Source of the DNA: Streptosporangium becharense
GTDB taxonomy: Bacteria; Actinomycetota; Actinomycetes; Streptosporangiales; Streptosporangiaceae
Length of the DNA: 64,000 bases
Reading direction: 5' to 3'
Assembly: GCF_014204985.1 (NCBI RefSeq)
Contig: NZ_JACHMP010000001.1
Location: 7,440,001 to 7,504,000, forward strand
This document shows, piece by piece, positions 17,301-25,825 of this stretch. The position numbers and the translations under genes were made by a program. Below the pieces are notes generated by a model, which was given only the letters and a program-made list of their open reading frames with translations, ran no database searches and had not been told where the DNA came from. Every line of letters begins with the position of its first letter. Within the stretch, counting starts at the first letter, position 1.

Positions 17301-20300
17301 CAGGAGAAGTACCGGGCCGGCACCGAGGTGACGCTCACCGCCACCGCCGAAGCGGGTCGCATCCCGCTGGGGTGGACCGTCGACGGGAAGGAGCGGCCCG
17401 GCGGGACGCTGACGCTGACCATGGACCGGGCCCACACGGTGGTGGCCCGTTTCGGCTCCTACACGGTGACCGAGATCGGCGCGCTGCCCGGCGGCGACGC
17501 CTCGCACACCGAGGCGGTCGCGCTCAACGACCGCGGCCAGGTCGCCGCCACGACGAAGGACAAGGACCAGCGGAGCCGGGCCGTGCGCTGGCAGGCCGGT
17601 GCACTCACCGACCTGGGCGGACTGACCTGCACCGACGTTCCCGGTTTCCCGTGCGGGGCGGGCGCCACGGGCATCAACGAGGCCGGTGACGTCTCCGGCT
17701 GGGCCCACGCGACGGTGGGCGGCAACAACCAGCAGCACGCCGTGGTCTTCCGCGGCAATTCCATCACGGACCTGCAACCGGCGTCCGGCACGCTGACCAA
17801 CAGCAGGGCCCGGGACCTGAACGACAACGGCCAGGTGTTCGGCTGGATGGACGGGCAGCAGGGCGTCAGCCCCTACGTGATGTGGAACCAGGGGACCGCC
17901 AAGCGGCTTCCCACCACACCGCAGTACATGGGGTACGGCTCCCCGAGCGACCGCGTCAACGGCAAGGGCACCGTCGCCGGCTCCTACGTGACGAAATGGG
18001 ACGGCCTCGGCATTCCCACGAGCTGGGAGCCGGCCGTCTATCAGAACGGTGTGACCACACCGCTGGAACTCCCGGAGTGCGAGTCCAAGAGCGGCGGCGC
18101 GCACGACGTCAACGCCACCGGCCTGGTGGTCGGCGCGGGAACGTGCAACACAGGCGAGAAGGTCACCACGCACGCCTACGCCTGGAAGGACGGCCGGCGC
18201 ACGGACCTCGGTGAGGGGGTGGCCCACGCCGTCAACGACCACGGCCTGGTGGCCGGCTTCACCGGCACGTCGGCCGCCGATGTGCCGATTCTGTGGCTGG
18301 ACGGCCGGCGCTACAAGCTGGAGGACCTGCTCCCCCGGCCGAAGTGCGACACGAAGACCGTGCCCTGCATGACGTTGACCTCACTGCTCGACGTCAACTC
18401 CTCCGGCCAGATCCTGGCGCGGGGTTTCATCCACGACCACTCCGTGGACAACGGGAACAAACGGGAGCGGTCCTTCCTGCTGACGCCGTCCACCGTGCGG
18501 GCCGACCTGGAGGTCAAGCACACGGTCTCACCGGCCGAACCCGCACCGGGCACGACCGTCACCTGGACGAGCACCGTCACCAACAAGGGGCCCGACCCCG
18601 CGACCGCCGTCCGGCTCGACATGGTCGTCCCCCAGGAGGCGGGCAAGACGGCGTGTGAGACCTCGCGAGGGCTGTGCACCGCCTTCGCGGGCGGGTTCCG
18701 CAACACGGTCAAGGTCCTGGAACCGGGCTGGAGCGCCACCGTCAAGGTGACCGCCACCATCCCGTCCGGCACCGCCGACGAGACGGAGCTCACCGCGCGG
18801 GCCGGCGTCTCCAGCCTCGCGGTCACCGACCCCGAGCACGCCGACGACTCGGCCTCCGCCACCGCGAAGGTCCGGCACGCGCTGAACCGCACCGGCATCA
18901 ACTGGGCCGACCCCATCCGCGTCGGGACGACCAGCTACCCGGTCGAGGTGACCCTGACCAACCGCGGGACCGGGGAGATGTCCCTCATCGACATCAAGAC
19001 CGAGGGCCCGTTCACGCAGACCGAGGTCTGCCCCGAGAAGCTCGGCCCGGGTGACGTGTGCAAGGTGGCGGTGGCGTTCGCCCCGACCCAGGTCGGGCCG
19101 GCGAGCGGGAAGCTGACCTTCACCACCGACGGCGCCGAGTCCCCGTATGTGGTGACCCTCGCCGGGCAGGGAGCCGAGGCGAACGCCGCACCGGTGATCG
19201 AGGTCCCGGCCGCCCCGGTGCAGGGCACGGCGGGTGAGCCGTTCACCGTGACGGTGACGTTCGCCGACGCCGACACCGCCGACACCCACACCGCGAAGGT
19301 GGAGTGGGGCGACGGCTCCCCGGTCCCCGCCGAGGTGAAGCAGGAGGCCGGCGGCGGAACCGTCACGGCGACCAGGACCTTCGACAAGCCGGTGGAAGGC
19401 ACCGTCCTGGTGGAGGTGCGCGACAGCAAGGGTGACATCGCCGCAGAGCCCGTGCGCTATGTCATCACCGACAAGACGTCCAACACCGCGCCGGTGGTGA
19501 CCGCGGGACCGGACGCCGAACTGACCGTGAACGAGACGTTCCGGCGCACCGTGTCCTTCACCGATCCCGGCTCCACGTCCTGGACGGCGACCGTCGACTA
19601 CGGCGACGGCTCCGGTCCGGCACCGGTGACCCCCGACGGCACGCAGATCGCCCTGGAGCACCGGTGGACCGCCGCCGGCACGTACCCGGTCACCGTGACC
19701 GTGCGCGACGACGGCGGCCTGCAGACCTCGGCGGTCTTCTCCGTCACCGTCCTCGCCGCGGAGACGCCGAACCAGGCTCCGCAGGTGAAGGTGTCCGGGG
19801 CCGGCGACATCGCCGAGGGTGCCGCCTGGACCGGTGAGGCGGCCTTCACCGACCCCGACTCCACCTCCTGGACGGCGACCGTCGACTACGGCGACGGCTC
19901 GGGGCCGAAGACCGTGCCCGTGAACGGGAAGGAACTGCAACTGAAGCATGTGGCCGCCGACAACGGGCAGCGCACCGTCACCGTGACGGTCACCGACGAC
20001 AAGGGCGCCACCGGCACGTCCGAGCTGAGACTGAACGTCACCAACGCGGCCCCCGAGGTGTCGCTCACCGCACCGGTGGCCGACACGGTCGTCGCCGTGG
20101 GCGTCCCGCTCACCCTGGAGGCGTCCTTCACCGACCCGGGAACCGCCGACACGCACACGGCCGTCTGGACCGTCGGCGGGCAGCGGGTGACCGGGGCGGT
20201 GACCGGTCGCGGCGGAAAGGGCACGACCGCCCTGCCGCACGTGTTCACCAAGGCGGGCCGTTACCCGATCTCGGTGACCGTCACCGACGACGACGGCGCC

Positions 20301-20783
20301 GCCACCACGGCCGACACCGCCGGCGAGGGCAAGGAGAAGGTCCACGTGCTGGTCTACGACCCGGCCGGTTCACTGGTCGGCGCCGGGGCGACGGCCTCTC
20401 CTGCGGACTCGTGCCGGTTGACCGCCGCCTGCGGCAGGGCGGGCGCGGCGGCCTTCCTCGTCACCGCCTCCTACCCGCGCAAGGCCACCACGCCCACGGG
20501 CGGGCTGAGCTACCAGGCTCCGGGATTCCGGCTGCGCGACACCTCCTACACGGTGCTCGCCGCGGCGGACGGCACGGCGATCCTGCGCGGCAAGGGCCGG
20601 GTCAACGGCACCGTGGACGTCACGTTCGAGGTCACCGCCGTCGACTCGGGCAAACCGTTCGACCGCACCGACCAGCTCCGGCTGAGGGTGTGGCGCAAGG
20701 ACGGTGAGCTGGTCTACGACAACCAGCGCACCGGCCCGCCGCCGGCCGTGACCGGCATCGTCCGCGTCAGCGGCCGCAACTGA
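14382..20783 (+). CDS. Giant secreted multidomain protein: HAF repeats, lipase-like domain, DUF11, Hydin-like and PKD domains
   Basis: TTG 14382 is preferred: GGAGAG lies at 14370-14375 and the protein then opens directly with a signal peptide ending ATAA near residue 33. The 2133-residue product has a first block of HAF-type repeats (about 45-355; repeats built on INNKGEVVG and DINDDG) and a linker. An alpha/beta hydrolase follows (about 475-713) with nucleophile Ser565 in AHSMGG, a likely aspartate in DGDGVVP near 672 and a likely His695. Next come mixed beta domains, a glycine-rich bacterial repeat (about 958-1026) and a second HAF block (1027-1366). After these are a DUF11 domain (1373-1496), a choice-of-anchor/Hydin-like domain (1503-1598), about four PKD-type domains (1603-1996; YGDGSGP) and a C-terminal beta domain. 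It probably binds and hydrolyses an extracellular lipid or ester polymer. No LPXTG or terminal membrane anchor is seen. Confidence 0.85.
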   Translation: MTWSLSRALAGRIAFTALVAVLSPLALPSPATAAPTPTPSPKSTKVSTASGATFIDLGPLNNNGGFIGGINNKGEVVGAVSEHTNGGGKAVMYRDGSVVDIHATLGPDIRYSRAWDINDDGAVVGTDEDSRSFLFKDGTSTRIEPKQARAINNKGQVLGGGWIRDPDGSILTLQGFEGQSLEAVSLNNLGSVVGGAEMSRDKKDKQYRAFRTRPGEPIDVKRDRLEYMDSTIAFDINDHGEVAGYGTDADGGYMPLIWDKDGRPQAMNTPRGGMVDAINNAGTGVGRLYHQDGWLHAGLFENGTGVYLSTLVPEVGWFLKRATDINDLGQITGVGTPPGEVLDHAFLIDLGDADPVISSMTFTTQIYPSEEWVEVPEAETIDGNRVRISVSMFNPGNRPVSTRLRLVEEVSGKTLPGGEIEEILPPRESVTEEVIWDTAGFAWHQGEVRSIRKVTATLVAGGVVHSSRTESYEVRPKPVALVHGYKSDAQAAWGEYPKLMRRVNSLLEGYAVGDGRIPGELNTGTESNPLKRTMTIRENAEQEAVYIEALRRGTGAFHVDVVAHSMGGLITRQYIQTEMPDSPDGRPVVNRMLQLGTPNRGSPCADMVIDLASLMNIPVPFWPATQQLTVPYVSEVFNSKVTDLKGVTASNLVGVGHGVPCYTPGGSAPEDGDGVVPESSAQFTYTDIPYTRTAHTEMTASREDFHGYVYPRLASTLVDTGNPGGVEPLRKDAAAPAGEKADAGPGTASTFATPSATVEAGKTATVPLDVPQGTAFGVTGALPSTVGLLLRDPAGQPAASYTAGSASAKQPFQGLSVPTPTAGAWKLEITNTGTAPVTAALAAWITGNPVTVTAKARQASEDGTAQVTATVADDGEPVTGATVQAILIAEDATRHELTLKDDGNSDDGAADDGTYGATTGPLADGVYSVTVKADTTKGTRTARDAVSIRKADTREFELELSAQPGGSVTASPAQEKYRAGTEVTLTATAEAGRIPLGWTVDGKERPGGTLTLTMDRAHTVVARFGSYTVTEIGALPGGDASHTEAVALNDRGQVAATTKDKDQRSRAVRWQAGALTDLGGLTCTDVPGFPCGAGATGINEAGDVSGWAHATVGGNNQQHAVVFRGNSITDLQPASGTLTNSRARDLNDNGQVFGWMDGQQGVSPYVMWNQGTAKRLPTTPQYMGYGSPSDRVNGKGTVAGSYVTKWDGLGIPTSWEPAVYQNGVTTPLELPECESKSGGAHDVNATGLVVGAGTCNTGEKVTTHAYAWKDGRRTDLGEGVAHAVNDHGLVAGFTGTSAADVPILWLDGRRYKLEDLLPRPKCDTKTVPCMTLTSLLDVNSSGQILARGFIHDHSVDNGNKRERSFLLTPSTVRADLEVKHTVSPAEPAPGTTVTWTSTVTNKGPDPATAVRLDMVVPQEAGKTACETSRGLCTAFAGGFRNTVKVLEPGWSATVKVTATIPSGTADETELTARAGVSSLAVTDPEHADDSASATAKVRHALNRTGINWADPIRVGTTSYPVEVTLTNRGTGEMSLIDIKTEGPFTQTEVCPEKLGPGDVCKVAVAFAPTQVGPASGKLTFTTDGAESPYVVTLAGQGAEANAAPVIEVPAAPVQGTAGEPFTVTVTFADADTADTHTAKVEWGDGSPVPAEVKQEAGGGTVTATRTFDKPVEGTVLVEVRDSKGDIAAEPVRYVITDKTSNTAPVVTAGPDAELTVNETFRRTVSFTDPGSTSWTATVDYGDGSGPAPVTPDGTQIALEHRWTAAGTYPVTVTVRDDGGLQTSAVFSVTVLAAETPNQAPQVKVSGAGDIAEGAAWTGEAAFTDPDSTSWTATVDYGDGSGPKTVPVNGKELQLKHVAADNGQRTVTVTVTDDKGATGTSELRLNVTNAAPEVSLTAPVADTVVAVGVPLTLEASFTDPGTADTHTAVWTVGGQRVTGAVTGRGGKGTTALPHVFTKAGRYPISVTVTDDDGAATTADTAGEGKEKVHVLVYDPAGSLVGAGATASPADSCRLTAACGRAGAAAFLVTASYPRKATTPTGGLSYQAPGFRLRDTSYTVLAAADGTAILRGKGRVNGTVDVTFEVTAVDSGKPFDRTDQLRLRVWRKDGELVYDNQRTGPPPAVTGIVRVSGRN

Positions 20784-20788
20784 GAACA

Positions 20789-20824
20789 CCGCGGGCTCCC
20801 GTCCATCCGGGCGGGAGCCCGCGG
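20789..20824 (+). terminator. 13-bp perfect hairpin after the giant exoprotein gene
   Basis: Bases 20789-20801 pair with 20812-20824 around a 10-nt loop. The stem begins six bases after the stop codon. Confidence 0.85.
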
Positions 20825-21192
20825 TCACCCGCCCGGTCCGCTCCGCGGGCCGGGCTCGCCGTCGTGCGTCCCGTCCGGGCAGGCCGGCTTCCCCGCGTGC
20901 CGGGCAGGCCGGCTTCCCCGCGTGCCGGGGGACGGGATGGTGGAACCCTTCGGGGCGGCGGACGACGGGGTGACGGCACCCCTCGGGGACAGACGCATCG
21001 CAGGGACCTGACAGCCGGACCGTTCTCATGGTTTTACGGCTTTTTGCGCGATGGGTTGATTTATTCGCAGGTCGTTCCGGGGATGCACCGCCAGAAGCGC
21101 GCCTTCCGCAGGGCCGACCGATCTCGTCTTCACCCGGGCGCATCCGAACACGGCCTCGCTTGCGAAGTTCTCACCATCGACGCAGAGGAGTG
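20825..21192. other. Upstream region of the carotenoid operon
   Basis: No gene is seen. Bases 21020-21080 are clearly more AT-rich than the surroundings and are the best place for the crtE promoter, but I cannot define -35 and -10 boxes with confidence. A 25-bp tandem duplication lies at 20876-20925. Confidence 0.5.
20876..20925. repeat. Two perfect 25-bp tandem copies
   Basis: The units 20876-20900 and 20901-20925 are identical, beginning CGGGCAGGCCGG. They lie about 270 bp upstream of crtE. Confidence 0.9.
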
Positions 21193-22248
21193 ATGCCCGT
21201 GGTCGCCGTCACCCGGGAAACCGATCGGCTCCGTGAGCTGATGGACCACCGTCTCGACCGGCTTCTCGAAGGGGAGACGGACAAGCTCGCCTTCCTCGGT
21301 GCTGACCTCGACGTGCTGCGCGAGGTCCTGCTGGGGTTCGTCCGGGAGGGCGGCAAGCGGCTGCGGCCCGCGTTCGTCTACTGGGGGCACCGCGCGGCGG
21401 GCGGCTCACCGGACGACGAGGCCGTCTACGCCGCCGGTTGCGCCGTGGAGCTCATGCACGCGGGTGCGCTGATGCTCGACGACGTCATGGACGAGGCCGG
21501 CACCCGGCGCGGCCGGCGGACGGCGCACCTGACGATGGCCGCGTACCACGACGCGCGCGGATGGCGGGGGAGCGCCACCCGGTTCGGCGAGTCCACCGCG
21601 GTCCTGTTCGGCATGCTCGCCTACACCTGGGCCGACGCCGCGCTGCTGCACTGCGGGCCCCGGCTGCCTGCCGCGCTGGAGGTGTTCAACCAGCTGCGCA
21701 CCGAGGTCATCGGCGGGCAGTACCTCGACCTGGCGCACGCCGCCAGGCGTGGCGGCGACGCGGCGGAGGCTGGCCGCATCTCCACCTACAAGTCCGGCAA
21801 GTACACCGTCGAGCGTCCCCTGCACCTCGGGCACGCCGTCGCGGACGGGCCTGCCCGGCTGCGCGCCGTGCTCAGCGCCTACGCCCTCCCGCTGGGCGAG
21901 GCGTTCCAGCTCCGCGACGACGTGCTCGGCGTGTACGGCGACCCCGCCGCCACCGGCAAACCCGTCGGCGCCGACCTGCGGCAGGGCAAGCAGACCTGGT
22001 TGACCGCGGTCGCGCGGGAGCGGGCCGGCGCGTACGGTGCCGCGCTCATGGACAACGTGCGCGACGAGGACGACGTCGAGGCCGCCCGCGCGCTGATCAC
22101 CGCCACCGGGGCCCGGGAGGCCGCCGAGGAACGCATCGGCGACCTCGTCGCCCGCGCGGTGGCCGCCCTGGAGGGGGCCGGCATCCCCGGCGACGCGGCC
22201 GAGGGACTGGCGGAGCTGGCCGACCTGGCGACGAGGAGGGGCACGTGA
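21193..22248 (+). CDS. crtE: Geranylgeranyl diphosphate synthase (polyprenyl synthetase)
   Basis: The 351-residue enzyme condenses isopentenyl diphosphate with allylic diphosphates, supplying geranylgeranyl diphosphate for phytoene. The first aspartate-rich motif is LDDVMDE and the second is RDDVLGVYGD. GGKRLRP and TYKSGKYT are the other binding signatures. AGAGGAG lies directly before ATG 21193; GTG 21199 is an alternative with better spacing. Its stop overlaps the crtI start (GTGA), so it leads a tightly coupled crtE-crtI-crtB operon. Chain length cannot be proved from sequence, but the phytoene genes that follow support C20. Confidence 0.9.
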   Translation: MPVVAVTRETDRLRELMDHRLDRLLEGETDKLAFLGADLDVLREVLLGFVREGGKRLRPAFVYWGHRAAGGSPDDEAVYAAGCAVELMHAGALMLDDVMDEAGTRRGRRTAHLTMAAYHDARGWRGSATRFGESTAVLFGMLAYTWADAALLHCGPRLPAALEVFNQLRTEVIGGQYLDLAHAARRGGDAAEAGRISTYKSGKYTVERPLHLGHAVADGPARLRAVLSAYALPLGEAFQLRDDVLGVYGDPAATGKPVGADLRQGKQTWLTAVARERAGAYGAALMDNVRDEDDVEAARALITATGAREAAEERIGDLVARAVAALEGAGIPGDAAEGLAELADLATRRGT

Positions 22249-23702
22249 GCCGGGTCGTGGTGATCGGGGCCGGCCTCGGCGGGCTGGCCGCGGCGGTCAG
22301 ACTGGCCGCCGCGGGGCGGGACGTCACGGTCGTCGAGGCCGGCCGGGTGCCCGGCGGCTGCTGCGGGACCGCGTCCCTCGGCGAGTACCGCTTCGACACC
22401 GGCCCGTCGGTGCTGACCATGCCGGACGTCCTCGCCGGCGTCTTCGCCGCCGCCGGCGAGGACATGGAGACCTGGCTCCCGCTGCGGCGGCTGGACCCGT
22501 ACTACCGGTTGCGCTTCGACGATGGCTCCCACCTCGACATGGTCGCCGGGGAGGACGCCATGATCGAGCAGGTGCGCGCGCTGTGCGGCGCCGCGGAGGC
22601 CGACCGGTACCGGCGTTTCCGCGCACGCCTCGGCGAACTGTTCGAGGCCGAGTGGTCGTCCTTCATCGACCGCGACATGACCCGGCTGCGGAGCCTCGTC
22701 CAGCCGCGCGTTCTGGCCAGGCTGGCGGCCATGGGCGGCTTCCGGAGCCTGGACCGCCTCGTCGGAAGCCACCTCACCGACCACAGGCTGGTCAAGGCGC
22801 ACACCTTCCAGGCCCTGTACGTCGGCCTGGCACCGCGCCAGGCCCTCGGCATCTACGCCGTCATCGCCCACATGGACACGGTCGGCGGCGTCTTCTTCCC
22901 CCGGCACGGCGGCATGCACGCCATCCCGCAGGCCCTGGCCGCGGTGGCGGAGAAGGCCGGGGCCCAGTTCCGCTACGGTACGCGCGCCGTCAAGGTCGAG
23001 ACCGGGGCGTCGGGGGTGTCCGGGGTCCGGCTCGACACCGGCGAGCACCTGCCGGCCCGCCACGTCGTGGTCGCCTGCGACCTGCCCGGCGCCCACGCGG
23101 GGCTGCTTCCGGAAGCGGCCGGCGACTGGCGGCTGCGCCGTCCCCGGCACTCGCCCTCCTGTCTCGTCATGCACTTCGGCCTCGACCGGCGGCTCACCGG
23201 CCAGGCCCACCACACCCTGCACTTCGGCCGCGACTGGGACGCCGCCTTCGCCGCCCTCACCGCCGGCCGGCCGCAGCCCGACCCTCACCTGCTGGTCACC
23301 TACCCCGACTCCGACACCGGTGCCGCACCCGCCGGTCACGCCACCCTCACCGTGCTGGAACCGGCTCCCAACCTCCACCGCGGAGACTGGGACGGGCTCA
23401 CCGCGCGGCTGGAGGACCGGCTGTTCGGCAGGCTCGCCGACCTCGGCTACGGCGACCTGTCCGGTGCGCCGAGGCTCACCTTCGACCCGCCCGCCTGGCA
23501 GCGGCTCGGCCACTCGGCCGGCACCCCGTTCGCCCTCGACCACCGGTTCACCCAGACGGCGTGGTTCCGGCCCGCGGGCGCCGCCCGGCGGGTGCCCGGC
23601 CTGCACTTCGCCGGCATGTTCACCGCGCCCGGGGTCGGCGTGCCCCCGGTGCTCGTCTCCGGCCGGCTGGCCGCGGAACGCGTCCTGGAGGAATCCCGAT
23701 GA
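22245..23702 (+). CDS. crtI: Phytoene desaturase (CrtI family)
   Basis: The 485-residue flavoprotein starts with the dinucleotide-binding motif VIGAGLGGLAAAVRLA. It ends with the CrtI-type flavin motif (GLHFAGMFTAPGVGVPPVLVSG region). It converts phytoene to lycopene or a related desaturation product, using FAD. GTG 22245 has AGGAGG at 22234-22239 and overlaps the crtE stop. Its own stop overlaps the crtB start (ATGA). Length is normal for bacterial CrtI. A second CrtI-like gene on the opposite strand (28242-29828) probably acts later in the pathway. Confidence 0.92.
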   Translation: MSRVVVIGAGLGGLAAAVRLAAAGRDVTVVEAGRVPGGCCGTASLGEYRFDTGPSVLTMPDVLAGVFAAAGEDMETWLPLRRLDPYYRLRFDDGSHLDMVAGEDAMIEQVRALCGAAEADRYRRFRARLGELFEAEWSSFIDRDMTRLRSLVQPRVLARLAAMGGFRSLDRLVGSHLTDHRLVKAHTFQALYVGLAPRQALGIYAVIAHMDTVGGVFFPRHGGMHAIPQALAAVAEKAGAQFRYGTRAVKVETGASGVSGVRLDTGEHLPARHVVVACDLPGAHAGLLPEAAGDWRLRRPRHSPSCLVMHFGLDRRLTGQAHHTLHFGRDWDAAFAALTAGRPQPDPHLLVTYPDSDTGAAPAGHATLTVLEPAPNLHRGDWDGLTARLEDRLFGRLADLGYGDLSGAPRLTFDPPAWQRLGHSAGTPFALDHRFTQTAWFRPAGAARRVPGLHFAGMFTAPGVGVPPVLVSGRLAAERVLEESR

Positions 23703-24598
23703 CCCTGACCGCGAGTTACGAGCGCTGCCGCAGGCTCAACGCCCGCCACGGCCGCTCCTACTATCTCGCGACCCTGCTGCTGCCGGCCTGGAAACGCCCC
23801 CACGTGCACGCCCTGTACGGATTCGCCCGCTACGCCGACGAGATCGTCGACTCCTTCACCATGACCGGCGACCGGGCACGGGCGCTGGACGCCCTGTCGG
23901 CCCGGCTGGCCGCGGCGCTGGCCGGCGACGCCGTCGACGACCCGGTGCTGCCGGCGTTCGCGCAGACCGTGCGCTCGTTCGGCATCGACCACGGCGACAT
24001 CCGGGCGTTCCTCCGGTCGATGCGCGCCGACCTGACCGTCACCCGCTACGCCACCTACGACGACCTGCTCGGCTACATGGAGGGTTCGGCGGCGGTGATC
24101 GGCACCATGATGCTGCCCGTGCTGGAACCGCTGCCCGGCATGGAGGAGCGGGCCCGCGAACCCGCGCGCCAGCTCGGGCTGGCCTTCCAGCTGACGAACT
24201 TCCTGCGCGACGTCGCCGAGGACCTGGCCCGCGGCCGGATCTACCTGCCCCTGGAGGACCTGGACAAGTTCGGCGTGGACGCGGCCGACCTGGGACGCCG
24301 TGCCCCCACCCCGGCGCTGCGGGACCTGCTGGCCTTCGAGGCCGGACGGGCCCGCGACCACTACGGGCAGGCCCTGGAGGGCGTCGCCATGCTGGCCCCC
24401 TCCTCCCGGCCGTGCATCCGGGCCGCCTACGAGCTGTACGGGGGCATTCTCGACCGGATCGAGGCCGTCGGGTACGACGTGCTCCGACATCGGGCCGTCG
24501 TGCCCCGGCGGCGCAGGGCGGCCATCTTCGCCCGGCACCTGCTCGCGGCGTCCGCCGCCGACCGGGCGGAGCGCCGCGTGACCGCCGATGTCCCGTGA
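23699..24598 (+). CDS. crtB: Phytoene synthase
   Basis: The 299-residue protein is a squalene/phytoene synthase that joins two geranylgeranyl diphosphates to 15-cis-phytoene. The first aspartate-rich region is YADEIVDS, and the second is QLTNFLRDVAEDLARGRIYLP, where the family expects DxxxD. SYYLATLLLP near the N-terminus is also typical. GGAGGA at 23687-23692 precedes ATG 23699 by six bases. It is coupled to crtI by ATGA overlap and is followed after 55 bases by plsX on the same strand. Confidence 0.92.
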   Translation: MTLTASYERCRRLNARHGRSYYLATLLLPAWKRPHVHALYGFARYADEIVDSFTMTGDRARALDALSARLAAALAGDAVDDPVLPAFAQTVRSFGIDHGDIRAFLRSMRADLTVTRYATYDDLLGYMEGSAAVIGTMMLPVLEPLPGMEERAREPARQLGLAFQLTNFLRDVAEDLARGRIYLPLEDLDKFGVDAADLGRRAPTPALRDLLAFEAGRARDHYGQALEGVAMLAPSSRPCIRAAYELYGGILDRIEAVGYDVLRHRAVVPRRRRAAIFARHLLAASAADRAERRVTADVP

Positions 24599-24653
24599 TC
24601 CCGGCCCGGACGCCCGCCTCCCGCCCGCCGAACGTTTTCCTCAGGAGGACATG

Positions 24654-25625
24654 ATGCCCGAGCCGGTGGCCGTCGACGCGATGGGCGGAGACCACGGGCC
24701 GGCCGAGACGGTCGCCGGAGCGGTGCTCGCCCGGCGTGCCCGCGGCGTCCCCGTGGTCCTCGTGGGCCGGGCCGGCGCGATCCGCGCCGAGCTCGCCCGG
24801 CACGACGCGGTCGGCGAGATCGACGTGGTGCACGCCGAGCAGATCGTCCCGATGACCGAGCGGGGGGCCGGGGCCGTGTCCGCCGACCAGACCAGCGTGG
24901 CCGTCGGCTGCGACCTCGTACGGCAGGGGGCGGCGTCGGCGTTCGTGTCGGCCGGCTCGACCGGCGCGGTCGTCTCGCGCGCGATCCGCGGCCTCGGCCG
25001 CGCGGAGGGCGTGCTGCGTCCGGCCCTGGCCGTCGCGCTGCCCTCGGTCACCGGAGGGGCGACCGTGCTCGTCGACGCCGGGGCCACCGCCGACCCGACC
25101 CCCGAGATGGTCGCCCAGTTCGCGCTGCTCGGCGCGTCCTACGCCCAGCTCGTGCTGGGGGTGGCCGACCCGTCGGTCGGCCTGCTGTCGATCGGCTCGG
25201 AGCCGGGCAAGGGAAACCGGCTCACCCGCAGGACCGAGGGGCTGCTCCCCGGGCTGCCGTTCCGGTTCCACGGCAACGTCGAGGGCCACGACGTCCTCGC
25301 CGGCACCGTCGATGTGATCGTCACCGACGGGTTCACCGGGAACGTGGTGCTGAAGAACGTCGAGGGCACGGTGCGCGCGGCACTGGCGATGGTGGCGCGC
25401 GCGGGGGTGGCCGGCCCCGAGGCGCTGCGGGAGGTGGCGGCCCGCTACGACCCGGAGACGCACGGCGGGGCAGCCCTGCTCGGCCTGGACGGCACCGTCG
25501 TCGTCGCGCACGGTTCCTCCCGCGCCAGGACTGTCGCCCGCGCCTGCGAGGTGGCGCGCGACCTCGCTGAGGGCGGGGTGGTGACCAGGGTCCGCGACCA
25601 TCTCGCAGTGGAACCGGTCCGGTGA
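24654..25625 (+). CDS. plsX: Phosphate acyltransferase PlsX paralogue
   Basis: The 323-residue protein matches PlsX, which converts acyl-ACP and phosphate into acyl-phosphate at the membrane surface. Conserved blocks are DAMGGDHGP, SAGSTGA, GATADPTPEMVAQFA, FHGNVEGHDV, TDGFTGNVVLK and LLGLDGTVVVAHGSS. AGGAGG at 24643-24648 favours ATG 24654 over the adjacent ATG 24651. It is not in the usual plsX-fabHD-acpP or rpmF context. It lies at the end of a crtE-crtI-crtB operon with a plsY-like gene 880 bases on. I infer a dedicated copy that supplies acyl-phosphate for carotenoid acylation. A housekeeping role cannot be excluded without the rest of the genome. Confidence 0.88.
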   Translation: MPEPVAVDAMGGDHGPAETVAGAVLARRARGVPVVLVGRAGAIRAELARHDAVGEIDVVHAEQIVPMTERGAGAVSADQTSVAVGCDLVRQGAASAFVSAGSTGAVVSRAIRGLGRAEGVLRPALAVALPSVTGGATVLVDAGATADPTPEMVAQFALLGASYAQLVLGVADPSVGLLSIGSEPGKGNRLTRRTEGLLPGLPFRFHGNVEGHDVLAGTVDVIVTDGFTGNVVLKNVEGTVRAALAMVARAGVAGPEALREVAARYDPETHGGAALLGLDGTVVVAHGSSRARTVARACEVARDLAEGGVVTRVRDHLAVEPVR

Positions 25626-25757
25626 CCGGGCCACCGGCCGCGGCGTCCCCGGACGGCGTCCGCCGCCCGCGCGGGAACCGCGCCGCCCGGGGGACGGGCC
25701 GGGCCCCGGAGCCCGGCGCTGCGGATGGCGCGGGTGACCAGGCGGGCCCGGGCGGCA

Positions 25758-25811
25758 TGGGTGGCCACGATGGCCTGGGTGGCCACGGTGGCCTGGGTGG
25801 CCTGGGTGGCA
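25758..25811. repeat. 18-bp/9-bp minisatellite downstream of plsX
   Basis: Two 18-bp units (25758-25775 and 25776-25793, one mismatch) are followed by two 9-bp half-units built on TGGGTGGCC. They fill the gap between the convergent plsX and CrtA-like genes. Confidence 0.85.
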
Positions 25812-25825
25812 CGGCACTGGGACGG

